Of a stretch of DNA of 41,722 nucleotides, positions 1 through 7,315 are shown in pieces. The notes below the pieces were generated by a model. It ran no database searches. It saw nothing but the letters and a program-made list of their open reading frames with translations, and was not told the origin of the DNA. The stretch covers positions 1-41,722 of the forward strand of contig JAKSDQ010000335.1 of NCBI GenBank assembly GCA_022360015.1, written 5' to 3'. The DNA comes from Cytophagales bacterium (lineage in GTDB: Bacteria > Bacteroidota > Bacteroidia > Cytophagales > Cyclobacteriaceae). Made by a program: the position numbers and the translations under genes. The first letter of the stretch is position 1. Every line of letters starts with the position of its first letter.

Positions 1-2840
1 GCATAAACATAATCATCCTGATCATCCAGTATTTCAATCACCTTGCCTTGATTTTTGGTGAAGTTGGCAAATATGTCGACAGTCAAACCATTGGAAAATT
101 CTAAAACCCTGCTGTTAAGCATAAGTTCGACGCCATAATTTCTGATTACACCTCCATTTACGAAACGGCTGGCATACCCACTGGCTCTGGAAACCGGTAA
201 GCTGATCAACTGATCCTCGCTTCTGGTGTTGTAGTAGGTGGCATCAAGATTAAAACGGCCACTAAAAAGCCTTAGATCCAAACCAATTTCCCAGGATTTT
301 TGCCTTTCGGGCCTTAGGTCTTGGTTAGGCAAATCATCCTGTTCAATGGCTGTTTGTGAGGAGCCATAAGGAATACCGAATTCATAAACAGATACCAGGC
401 GATATGGGTCCGTATCATTCCCGACCTCTGCGTAACCACCCCTGATTTTTACGAATGAAAATGGTTCCGGCAGATTAAAAATATCCGAAGCAATGGCACT
501 GATTGAAACAGATGGATAAAAATACGAGTTGTCAGATTCCATATTGCCATCAGGATTGGTCAGGGCACTGGACCAATCATTCCGTCCTGTAATGTCGAGA
601 AAAAGGTACTCTCTGAAGGCAATTTGTCCTAAACCGTAAATACTGTTTATTCTTTTTTCGGTATCAAACTGGGAGGTAACAAGGGGAATGCGGCTATTTG
701 ATAGTGTATATAATCCGGGCACCGATAGTTCATTGGCAATGTTACTGGTAAAAGTATTTACCCGATGCATACGGTTGACCCCGGCCGAAAGCGTAAACCG
801 GACTTCACTGCCGGTATTCCGTTCGTAAGTTAAAAGTACATCTGAGTTTGTTTCCTGGAAGAAAACATCATCTTCCCGGTACATACCGAATGGAAACCTT
901 TGCGTACTGTTTGCCCTTTTGCTGATCCGGTTGTCATAAAAAAAGTCCGTTCCGGTTCGTAACATCAAGCTTAACTCACTTGTAAATTGAAAATTGAGAG
1001 CAATATTTCCAAGGAGACGGTTTTTTGCAAATCCATTAGTATTTTCAAAGGCTGTCATGTATGGATTATCGTGCCACGCACTGTTGTAATTAAATTGCTG
1101 AATACCCTCGAACCCTCGTTGCCAATATTCCTTTAAAGCATCCGTATCCACTGGTCTCCCGTACCACGCAAAAGCATACATCGGATTTTCAGATCCATAA
1201 CCCATGGACGGCCGGTTGTCAGATTCACCATTGAGGTAAGAGGCCGTTATCCTGGCACTAAACATATCGTTGAATCGATACCTTGTTTTCAAACTAAAAG
1301 TATTTCTGGTAAGGTCATTGTTTGGCGTCACACCTTTGGCATCCATTCGGGTGTATGAGAGTCTGAAATCCCCTTTTTCGCTACCCCCTGAAATGGCAAT
1401 ACCCGGGGTGGTGGTGACACCGGTTTCAAAGAAATCTTTGACGTTATCCGGCCTTGCCAGCCAGGGTGTGGGGGTAATTGGAGCACCCCGCCGGGCGAGC
1501 CAATCCCCGCCCCTCAAAACTTCCCCATCCGGCCCGATTGATTGGCCGTCAAACTGAGGAATGGAACCTGTAGGCCCAAATTCAGGTCCCCAGCTAGCAT
1601 CTTCACTATCTTCTACTCCTCCTCCAAGGCCATTCTCATAGGAAAATCGACCTCCTGAACCCTGGCCATACCGGTTTTGCCAGTCGGGAATGACAAGGAC
1701 ATTTTCAAATGTGGTGGTAAAATTGAAAGTTACATCAAGTCCTTTGGTCATTTTACCTTGCTTGGTGGTAATCAATATGACACCATTGGCCGCCCTTGAT
1801 CCGTAAAGTGCGGCTGCATTCGCCCCTTTCAGAACAGTTATGGAGGCAATATCATCGGGGTTTAATTCGGAAGCGCCATTACCGTAATCCACTTCCTGAG
1901 GCCCGGAACTCGAAGGTTCGGTGATACTGGGGTTTGTGAAATTATTAATTGGCACCCCATCTACAACAAACAAAGGCTGGTTGTCGCTACTCAATGAAGT
2001 TTCCCCCCTGATAATTACCCGTGCAGACGATCCAACACCCGAATTCCCCTGAATAATATTAACACCAGCCAGCCTTCCACTCAAAGAGTTTAAATAATTA
2101 TGATCCCGAACTTTTTCCAGTTCATCTTCTTTAACTTCCTGGACTGCATAACCTAGCTGTTTCTCCTCCCTTTTAACGCCCAGTGCCGTTACAACTACCT
2201 CGCTGAGTCCAAGTGCGTCACCCACGAGGCTGATACTGATGTCGGTTTGATTGGCAACCGGGATTTCCAGTGTTTGATATCCTACATATGACACAAATAA
2301 GACAGCATTTTCAGGAACATTTAAGTTAAAATTACCGTCCACGTCAGATACTGTTCCAATTGAGGTTCCTTTTACTGAAATAGTTGCACCGGGTAAGGGT
2401 TCACCATTTTCATCTGTGACCTTTCCCGTAATCGCAATGTCAGGGGTGTTTTCTCTTTTTTCCTGTTTTAGGGACTTTTGCTCAAGGGCTTTTGTAACCG
2501 ATATGTTGGTGTTGATCTGCTTAAAATTCAAACCGCTTTGCTCACCGACCTTTTTAAGGATGTAAGCTACGCTTGTATTATCGAAATTAAGAAAAAACCT
2601 TTCCCTGGATTCGATGACGTTTTCGTCGTAGATAAAGGCAAATACCGTTTGCTCCTCAATGGCATGAAATACCTCTGTCAGCCTTACATTTTCAACATGT
2701 ATATTGATCATTACTTTTTTAATGCTCTGGCTACTGGACGTGCTGGCAAACAAAATCTGCAAGGCTAATACCTGTACAATAAAGACATAAAAGGCTTGCT
2801 TTGATGCGAACATCAATATTTTTAGTATATTTGATTTCAT
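1..2840 (-). CDS. SusC/RagA-type TonB-linked outer-membrane transducer, locus 1 (C-terminus outside window)
   Basis: Reading back from position 2840 gives an open frame to the window edge (about 946 codons). It starts MKSNILKILMFASKQ with a hydrophobic export segment. A secretin/TonB short N-terminal (STN) domain follows (about residues 35-120), then a carboxypeptidase-regulatory-like beta domain (VTDENGEPLPGATISVKG), then the plug (LSGRLAGV, PLFVVDGVPINN, LYGSRAANGVILITTKQG), then barrel strands. Members import glycans or peptides across the outer membrane using TonB energy. The STN domain is the part that contacts a FecR anti-sigma, which fits the sigma/FecR pair directly upstream on the same strand. 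The missing C-terminus is probably 100-250 residues, and its SusD partner should lie left of position 1. Substrate cannot be told from sequence. Confidence 0.95.
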   Translation of the reverse strand, partial: MKSNILKILMFASKQAFYVFIVQVLALQILFASTSSSQSIKKVMINIHVENVRLTEVFHAIEEQTVFAFIYDENVIESRERFFLNFDNTSVAYILKKVGEQSGLNFKQINTNISVTKALEQKSLKQEKRENTPDIAITGKVTDENGEPLPGATISVKGTSIGTVSDVDGNFNLNVPENAVLFVSYVGYQTLEIPVANQTDISISLVGDALGLSEVVVTALGVKREEKQLGYAVQEVKEDELEKVRDHNYLNSLSGRLAGVNIIQGNSGVGSSARVIIRGETSLSSDNQPLFVVDGVPINNFTNPSITEPSSSGPQEVDYGNGASELNPDDIASITVLKGANAAALYGSRAANGVILITTKQGKMTKGLDVTFNFTTTFENVLVIPDWQNRYGQGSGGRFSYENGLGGGVEDSEDASWGPEFGPTGSIPQFDGQSIGPDGEVLRGGDWLARRGAPITPTPWLARPDNVKDFFETGVTTTPGIAISGGSEKGDFRLSYTRMDAKGVTPNNDLTRNTFSLKTRYRFNDMFSARITASYLNGESDNRPSMGYGSENPMYAFAWYGRPVDTDALKEYWQRGFEGIQQFNYNSAWHDNPYMTAFENTNGFAKNRLLGNIALNFQFTSELSLMLRTGTDFFYDNRISKRANSTQRFPFGMYREDDVFFQETNSDVLLTYERNTGSEVRFTLSAGVNRMHRVNTFTSNIANELSVPGLYTLSNSRIPLVTSQFDTEKRINSIYGLGQIAFREYLFLDITGRNDWSSALTNPDGNMESDNSYFYPSVSISAIASDIFNLPEPFSFVKIRGGYAEVGNDTDPYRLVSVYEFGIPYGSSQTAIEQDDLPNQDLRPERQKSWEIGLDLRLFSGRFNLDATYYNTRSEDQLISLPVSRASGYASRFVNGGVIRNYGVELMLNSRVLEFSNGLTVDIFANFTKNQGKVIEILDDQDDYVY

Positions 2841-2910
2841 TTAATTAATGGATTAATTATTTGAATAGAAAGGCTCATTATCTGTTGGTGCAGGGTGGGC
2901 CTTTTTAGTT
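2838..2910 (+). ncRNA. candidate antisense RNA opposite the susC leader, locus 1
   Basis: On the plus strand, opposite to all genes here, TTTG (2800-2803) is followed after 22 nt by TATATTTG (2826-2833). That is a good match to the Bacteroidota primary promoter (TTTG, about 19-21 nt, TAnnTTTG). Transcription would start near 2838-2841, over the susC start codon, and run into the hairpin at 2869-2904. The predicted RNA is about 70 nt and is complementary to the susC 5' leader. It fits the cis-antisense RNAs described for Bacteroides polysaccharide loci (DonS type). The signals are visible; expression is inferred. Confidence 0.4.
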
Positions 2911-2912
2911 TT
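2869..2912 (+). terminator. plus-strand Rho-independent terminator-like hairpin in the fecR-susC spacer, locus 1
   Basis: AAAGGCTCA (2869-2877) pairs with TGGGCCTTT (2896-2904). This 9-bp stem includes one G-U pair and has an 18-nt loop. It is followed by TTAGTTTT on the plus strand. No plus-strand gene ends here, so it would stop an antisense transcript. The minus-strand reading has no T-tract after the stem. Confidence 0.5.
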
Positions 2913-2960
2913 ATATTCCTGGTTTTTAGTTAGGCTCCGGTTTCGATCATAGGCATATTT

Positions 2961-3989
2961 TTAGTTACAGGGCTTTCCTTCTAAAGTTACTTTGTCTTCA
3001 TCTATACGATAGTCAATTCCTTTAATGTACTTGATACTCTCCAGTATATTGACTAGGTTATCGCTGTTGTATTTACCGCTTATCAGGCAATCGCCTAAGG
3101 CTTCGTTTGCAAAAACTATTTCAATATTATACCACCTTTCCAGAATAACGACAGCTTCCGAAAATGTGGTTTTATCAAGCCTTATCTCATCATTTTTCCA
3201 GGCAAGGAAATGAGCCGGATCAACTTTTTGCTTTACCATCTCTCCCGAAGAGGTGTGATAGGTCACCTGATGATTGGGAGTAAGGATTTGGCTTCCGGCT
3301 GTTCCCTTTTGGTCCCTGGTTTTCACTAAAACCTTACCTGTTGCTACTGTCACTGCTATTTCATCTTTCTCCGGATATGCCTGAATGTTAAAAGAAGTAC
3401 CGAGTACTGTGGTACTTAACTCGCCGGTTTTAACAATAAAAGGCTTGTCCGGATTTCTTTTTACCTCGAAAAACGCCTCTCCCGTTAGTGCTATCTCCCT
3501 GGTATCACCTGTGAATTTTTCCTCAAAGCTTACAGCGCTTTCAGCATTCAATTTTATGATGGAGCCATCACTTAATGTCATGGTTGCCCTTTGGCCTCTT
3601 TGTGTAGTTTTTGTAACGTAGTGGATGTGCGTTATATCCGATGCTGTTTTATATATGGCTAAACCCATACCTAAAATTATGATCACCGAGGCCGCCACTT
3701 TAAATGCAGGCTTGGAAAAATACCTGGTTTTCCGGGTTTTAGCCTTTTCCTGTCGTTGAATTTTATGAATAACGTTATTCAGTTTTTGCTCTACCTGCAG
3801 AGATTCTGTGGTAAGGTCAGGCGCTGGCAAATTGTTCAGACAATCGTCCATTAGCTCTTTTACCTCATATTCATTTTTTCCATCCTTCAAAAGCTGAGAT
3901 AACACTTTGAATTCTTCTTTGGTACAAGTATTGTCCCTATACTTTCTGAAGAGCTCATTTAATGTTTTTATGTTATCGGAGTTACTCAT
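2961..3989 (-). CDS. FecR-family anti-sigma factor, locus 1
   Basis: This 342-residue protein has the standard FecR layout. A cytoplasmic N-terminal region (about 1-95) binds the sigma factor. A single membrane segment follows (about 97-115, ASVIIILGMGLAIY). Then comes the periplasmic FecR domain (about 130-235, with TLSDGSIIKLNAES and EAFFEVKRNPDKPF) and a C-terminal DUF4974/STN-like domain (about 270-335). It should hold the sigma factor inactive until the STN domain of the adjacent SusC signals substrate binding. It lies 107 nt after the sigma stop and 120 nt before susC, in the same orientation. The length is normal and the gene looks intact. Confidence 0.93.
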   Translation of the reverse strand: MSNSDNIKTLNELFRKYRDNTCTKEEFKVLSQLLKDGKNEYEVKELMDDCLNNLPAPDLTTESLQVEQKLNNVIHKIQRQEKAKTRKTRYFSKPAFKVAASVIIILGMGLAIYKTASDITHIHYVTKTTQRGQRATMTLSDGSIIKLNAESAVSFEEKFTGDTREIALTGEAFFEVKRNPDKPFIVKTGELSTTVLGTSFNIQAYPEKDEIAVTVATGKVLVKTRDQKGTAGSQILTPNHQVTYHTSSGEMVKQKVDPAHFLAWKNDEIRLDKTTFSEAVVILERWYNIEIVFANEALGDCLISGKYNSDNLVNILESIKYIKGIDYRIDEDKVTLEGKPCN

Positions 3990-4010
3990 CTATCAGTAGT
4001 ACTACTTCCG

Positions 4011-4036
4011 AAATGACACAGGACTAGGTGTCATTT
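4011..4036. repeat. inverted repeat between sigma and fecR, locus 1
   Basis: AAATGACAC (4011-4019) and GTGTCATTT (4028-4036) are perfect 9-nt arms around an 8-nt spacer, 21 nt upstream of the fecR start. A second perfect 12-bp palindrome, AGTAGTACTACT, follows at 3995-4006. In the fecR mRNA it would form a hairpin just before the start codon. No T-tract follows on the coding strand, so it is not a normal terminator. It could be a protein site or a translational control hairpin. Confidence 0.5.
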
Positions 4037-4096
4037 AATTTTTTTAAAAATTTTCTTGAAAGCCGGAGTTACAACAAGCAAACACGGCTAAGCCTG

Positions 4097-4690
4097 TCAA
4101 ACCGGTAAAGCAAGTATCAAAAGTAAAATTGATTTCTTAGAGAATTCTTCGCTTAAGATAAGGTAGGATTTTAATGATTTCAGCGCTTCAATCATGTGAT
4201 TTTTAACGGTATTTTTAGATATTCCCAACCGATGGGATATTTCTTCGTGGGTCAGCCCGTTTTCCCTGCTTAGTTTGAATATAAGTTGTTTCCGGGGTGG
4301 TAAAGTTTCGATGGCCTTTTTGGTAATCCGCTTACAATCCTCAAAAAGAATGGCTTCTTCCGTGTTATTTTTGATAAGTTCCAATTTATCCCAGAGCGCC
4401 TCTGTCAGTTCATCATGTCTTATGGCTTTCTTGAGGTAATCGAAAGCCATGTTTCGGGTAATGGTAAAAAGAAATGACTTGAAAGAATTTTCGGTGTTTA
4501 CTTTGTGCCGTATATTCCAAAGCTTAATAAAAACTTCCTGCACAATTTCTTCGGCATCATGTCTGGATTTCACCATTTTAATGACAAAATGAAGGAGCCT
4601 GGGATAATATTTCCGAAAAAGCTCACTGAAAGCACCCTCACTTCCATTAACAAAAGCAGATATAGTAGCTTTTTCTGATTCTCGGTTCAT
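4097..4690 (-). CDS. ECF-type RNA polymerase sigma factor, locus 1
   Basis: This 197-residue protein has sigma region 2 (about 22-90, AFSELFRKYYPRLLHFV and DAEEIVQEVFIKLW) and region 4 with a helix-turn-helix (about 130-180, LPPRKQLIFKLSRENGLTHEEISHRLGIS). It should direct transcription of the downstream SusC operon when released by the adjacent FecR. The protein ends in a hydrophobic tail (KSILLLILALPV), a feature shared with the locus 2 sigma. The ATG at 4690 fits the normal N-terminus. A terminator-like hairpin just upstream insulates it from the remnant at 4780-5417. Confidence 0.95.
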   Translation of the reverse strand: MNRESEKATISAFVNGSEGAFSELFRKYYPRLLHFVIKMVKSRHDAEEIVQEVFIKLWNIRHKVNTENSFKSFLFTITRNMAFDYLKKAIRHDELTEALWDKLELIKNNTEEAILFEDCKRITKKAIETLPPRKQLIFKLSRENGLTHEEISHRLGISKNTVKNHMIEALKSLKSYLILSEEFSKKSILLLILALPV

Positions 4691-4696
4691 TTTAGG

Positions 4697-4734
4697 AAAA
4701 AAAAATCTTGTAAATCCAAATAAGCCGGATTTAC
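4697..4734 (-). terminator. Rho-independent terminator-like hairpin upstream of the locus 1 sigma gene
   Basis: Read on the minus strand, GTAAATCC and GGATTTAC are perfect 8-bp arms (4727-4734 and 4710-4717) around a 9-nt loop. Four nucleotides later comes a run of nine T (4697-4705). It would end transcripts from the remnant at 4780-5417 before the sigma gene. The stem is AT-rich, hence moderate confidence. Confidence 0.55.
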
Positions 4735-4779
4735 TTTTGAGAATCCAGTATTACAGATTAAGTTTTTTTTAAATTAATG

Positions 4780-5219
4780 TTATTTGAGTTTGTTTTGGTT
4801 GTGGGACTGTTCAATAAGGTTTGTTATCAGCAAAAAAAGTAGTATTAATGCTAATCCCCAGGTCTTTTTTTCATCCCCTTTTTTAGTGGTAATAAGAACA
4901 ACACCATTTGCCGCTCTGTACCCATACAAGGCTGAGGCAGTTGGCCCTTTAAGAATCGAAACCGAATCGATGTCATCAGGGTTGATTTCGGCGGCACCGT
5001 TTCCGAAATCTGCTTCCTGCACCCCTGACTGCACTTCAGTGGTCAGGTTTACTACCGTTTGTTTATTAATTGGAATGCCATCTACTACAAACAGGGGGGA
5101 ATTATTATTAAAAGAAGAATCGCCTCGTATAGTTATCCTGGATAAAGACCCCACTCCGGTAGGGCCATTGATGATCTGTACCCCGGCCACCCTGCCTGAA
5201 AGATTGTTAAGAAAATTAG
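4780..5219 (-). pseudogene. isolated SusC plug-domain fragment
   Basis: The frame encodes only the core plug of a SusC protein, from PNFLNNLSGRVAGVQ through PLFVVDGIPINK and EINPDDIDSVSILKG to YRAANGVVLITTKKG. There is no signal peptide, STN domain or barrel. It then runs into an unrelated hydrophobic tail (KKTWGLALILLFLLI) and a stop. The sequence differs from the plugs of both intact SusC proteins here, so it is not a recent copy of either. At its 5' end it is joined out of frame to an ECF sigma fragment near 5220. It is most simply a deletion remnant of an older sigma-fecR-susC locus. Confidence 0.8.
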
Positions 5220-5417
5220 GATCTTTACAAAGATATCATGAATTACATCTTCGGATAACTCAGGGGACTTGCAGATCTTCAATACAAATGGATATAGCTG
5301 ATATACATACCTTTCATACAATTTATGAAAGGCCTCCTGATCACCATTTTTCAGGGCAATCAGGAGATAATCATCATTTCTATTTCGGTTTGACTCCAAA
5401 TGAAGAATTTTTAACAA
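5220..5417 (-). pseudogene. ECF sigma factor, N-terminal fragment fused to a SusC plug
   Basis: About 66 residues match sigma region 2 (DDYLLIALKNGDQEAFHKLY and LSEDVIHDIFVKI). The frame then enters the SusC-derived sequence in the wrong phase and stops at about 5133. Regions 3-4 are missing, so no working sigma factor can be made. The likely start is a TTG at 5417. Gene order (sigma start then susC piece) suggests that one deletion removed the rest of sigma, a fecR and the start of a susC. Confidence 0.75.
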
Positions 5418-5524
5418 GATCCAAAACCGAAAAAATAATTATTTGTATTTAACGTGAAAAAAAGGGGAGTCAAAAAATTGTTAACTAATGGCGATCATGT
5501 GATAACTTTTACTTTAACAAACTC

Positions 5525-6526
5525 TTATTTAACTGCAAATCTAAGTATATATCCTTTATTGGTTCCTCCTACAATAAGCCTTTTATCTTGATCGCTGATA
5601 TAGATTACATGGTCCAGCCAGTCTCTTTTTTTTCCCGTGTCAACAGTTCCTACATTCGTCCAGGTAAGCCCTCCATCGGAAGATATATAGTTTTTCCGAC
5701 TGCCGGTATAGGTACTATACAAGATTTTTGCACCTCCCATATAAGCAAAATCATCTGCTGCATTACCATCATCCACCAACCCCAAATTATTCCATGTCTC
5801 ACCATTATCGGCACTTCTGAATACATGTCCGCTCTTTGTTGCAATTAGTGCTATTCCATTTCCCAGGTATTCTATCGCATACAGGTCAGAATCCATAAGT
5901 TTTCCCTTGTCATGCCAGGTCAAACCGTCGTCATAACTCTTGTATATATGATTACCCCAGCCGTTAACGATAACGCCGTCTCCAACCTTGTTAAGCCTGT
6001 AAAGAGCACGTGGCGATATTTTTCCCACATCGCTCCATGTGGCTCCGCCGTCCTCCGACCTCAGGATATGTCCGCCGGATGAGTTGGCTGTGGAAGCAAG
6101 CAAAGTGCCTTTTTCTGTAATTAAAAGACTGTATGCATTGGCAAAACCTTCGGTGTTTTGAGATTGGGCTATTTGTCCCATATCCTTCCAGGTATCGCCA
6201 TAGTCAGTGGTTTTCCAGATATGTACGTTAACACCTGTTAATAGGTAACCAATACCGTCCTCGGATGAGGCAATGCAGGTAATATAATCATCGCCGGTGA
6301 CGTTGCTAATTTTTTCCCAGGTCTTGCCAAAGTTATTACTTTTGTAAACAAATCCCGGATTTGGTTTTCTCGTCCCGGCAATAACCACTCCATTACCAAA
6401 GTACGCAATGGCATCTATTCTGCCATCAGGTTGAATTTCTATTCTCTCCCAGTCCAAACCATCATTTTGGCCATAGCTGAGATGGTTTGAAACAAGGAGA
6501 GAAATTAGTATGATTATTTTCTTCAT
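5525..6526 (-). CDS. secreted BNR-repeat / Ycf48-like beta-propeller protein
   Basis: This 333-residue protein has a signal peptide (MKKIIILISLLVSNHLSYG) and then repeated motifs of about 45 residues ending S.DGG.TW or similar (NNFGKTW, TDYGDTW, SEDGGATW, YDDGLTW, SADNGETW, SSDGGLTW). These are Asp-box/BNR blades of a beta-propeller. Proteins like this are often labelled photosystem II stability factor-like, but the match is only of fold. Exported propellers next to SusCD genes commonly bind or cleave carbohydrate; no sialidase active-site set is evident. It is the last gene of the minus-strand series that begins with the locus 2 sigma, and the only intact one after SusD. Confidence 0.85.
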   Translation of the reverse strand: MKKIIILISLLVSNHLSYGQNDGLDWERIEIQPDGRIDAIAYFGNGVVIAGTRKPNPGFVYKSNNFGKTWEKISNVTGDDYITCIASSEDGIGYLLTGVNVHIWKTTDYGDTWKDMGQIAQSQNTEGFANAYSLLITEKGTLLASTANSSGGHILRSEDGGATWSDVGKISPRALYRLNKVGDGVIVNGWGNHIYKSYDDGLTWHDKGKLMDSDLYAIEYLGNGIALIATKSGHVFRSADNGETWNNLGLVDDGNAADDFAYMGGAKILYSTYTGSRKNYISSDGGLTWTNVGTVDTGKKRDWLDHVIYISDQDKRLIVGGTNKGYILRFAVK

Positions 6527-6550
6527 TTTAAAAAGATTCCGTGCCTTATT

Positions 6551-6781
6551 TTAGTATAGCCATCGGACCAAGTCCTTATTTCCAGTAAAAAATGTGGCCT
6601 CAGGCATATCACTAAGCGCCAGGTAGTCCGTCCCTAATCCATCTATCATGAAAATAATTACCCTGTTGGAAGGGATAATCTGATCATCACTTTCAGGAGA
6701 GGACCGTAGTTGGGTGCAGGAACCGGATATGTTTAAAAGGCAAATGAGTAAAATGAAGCATTGAATATTGATCTTTTGCAT
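6551..6781 (-). pseudogene. N-terminal fragment of an alkaline-phosphatase-superfamily lipoprotein
   Basis: Seventy-six residues start with a lipoprotein-type signal (ILLICLLNISGSC). They reach the first metal-binding strand of type I phosphodiesterase/sulfatase-like enzymes (RVIIFMIDGLGTDYLALSD) and then stop at 6551. The catalytic nucleophile and the rest of the usual 400-500-residue domain are absent. It lies 24 nt before the BNR gene and on the same strand. The family call rests on one motif plus context. Confidence 0.55.
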
Positions 6782-6821
6782 TAGTTTTAATGATTTAATG
6801 ATGTATGGTAAGGGCTCCGTA

Positions 6822-7314
6822 TTAAAGTTTCCTTGGGTTAAGGACTATGAAACTTCCGGAATCCCTGCCGACTAAATATAACAAATCGTTTTTTTGAGCT
6901 ATTCCATAAACTTTTTCAAGCAACCTGGACGGGACGATGTGATTTAAGACAGGAACCTGAGGGTTTCCGATATCTATCTCTGCCAAACAATCATCGATAG
7001 AATTAATGGTATAGACTTTTACACCGGTCAGAATTAATCTGCCGGGGCCATTTATGTGCTCGGTTTGCATCATTATTTTCTGTGATATTTCCCAGACTTT
7101 TCCGGCTTATTACATGGTCTTCACTTTTGAAAATAATTCCAGGGCTAGGTTCTCTGGTGCCTGCTATGACCCTTCCACCGCCCGGGGAAACTATGGCGTC
7201 GAACCGGCCTCCTGGTACCAATTCTTTAACCTTCCAAGGGATTTGAGCCAATAACGGATTAAAACCAGGAACACTGAACCGAATAATGAACAGGCATAAA
7301 ATCAATGTTTTCAT
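6822..7314 (-). pseudogene. broken BNR-repeat/LVIVD-like secreted protein
   Basis: The ATG at 7314 follows the SusD stop by one base, and AAGGAG inside the susD end gives it a ribosome site, so it was once coupled to susD. The N-terminus has a signal peptide (MKTLILCLFIIRFSVPG) and a blade start (GGRFDAIVSPGGGRVIAGTR) very like the intact BNR protein at 5525-6526. The frame is lost near 7105. A second frame continues to 6822 with GKVWEISQK and then IDIGNPQVPVLNH and LYLVGRDSGSFIVLNP, which resembles LVIVD propeller repeats. It is a frameshifted or chimeric remnant. Confidence 0.65.
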
Positions 7315-7315
7315 A

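Noticed and set aside
4784-5452. Plus-strand open frame of 222 codons
   Set aside because: It is antisense to the SusC plug and sigma fragments, which show clear family motifs; the plus-strand translation has no recognisable features.
5525-6526. Annotation as a photosynthesis-related assembly factor
   Set aside because: The Ycf48-like match reflects only the beta-propeller fold; there is no photosynthetic context.
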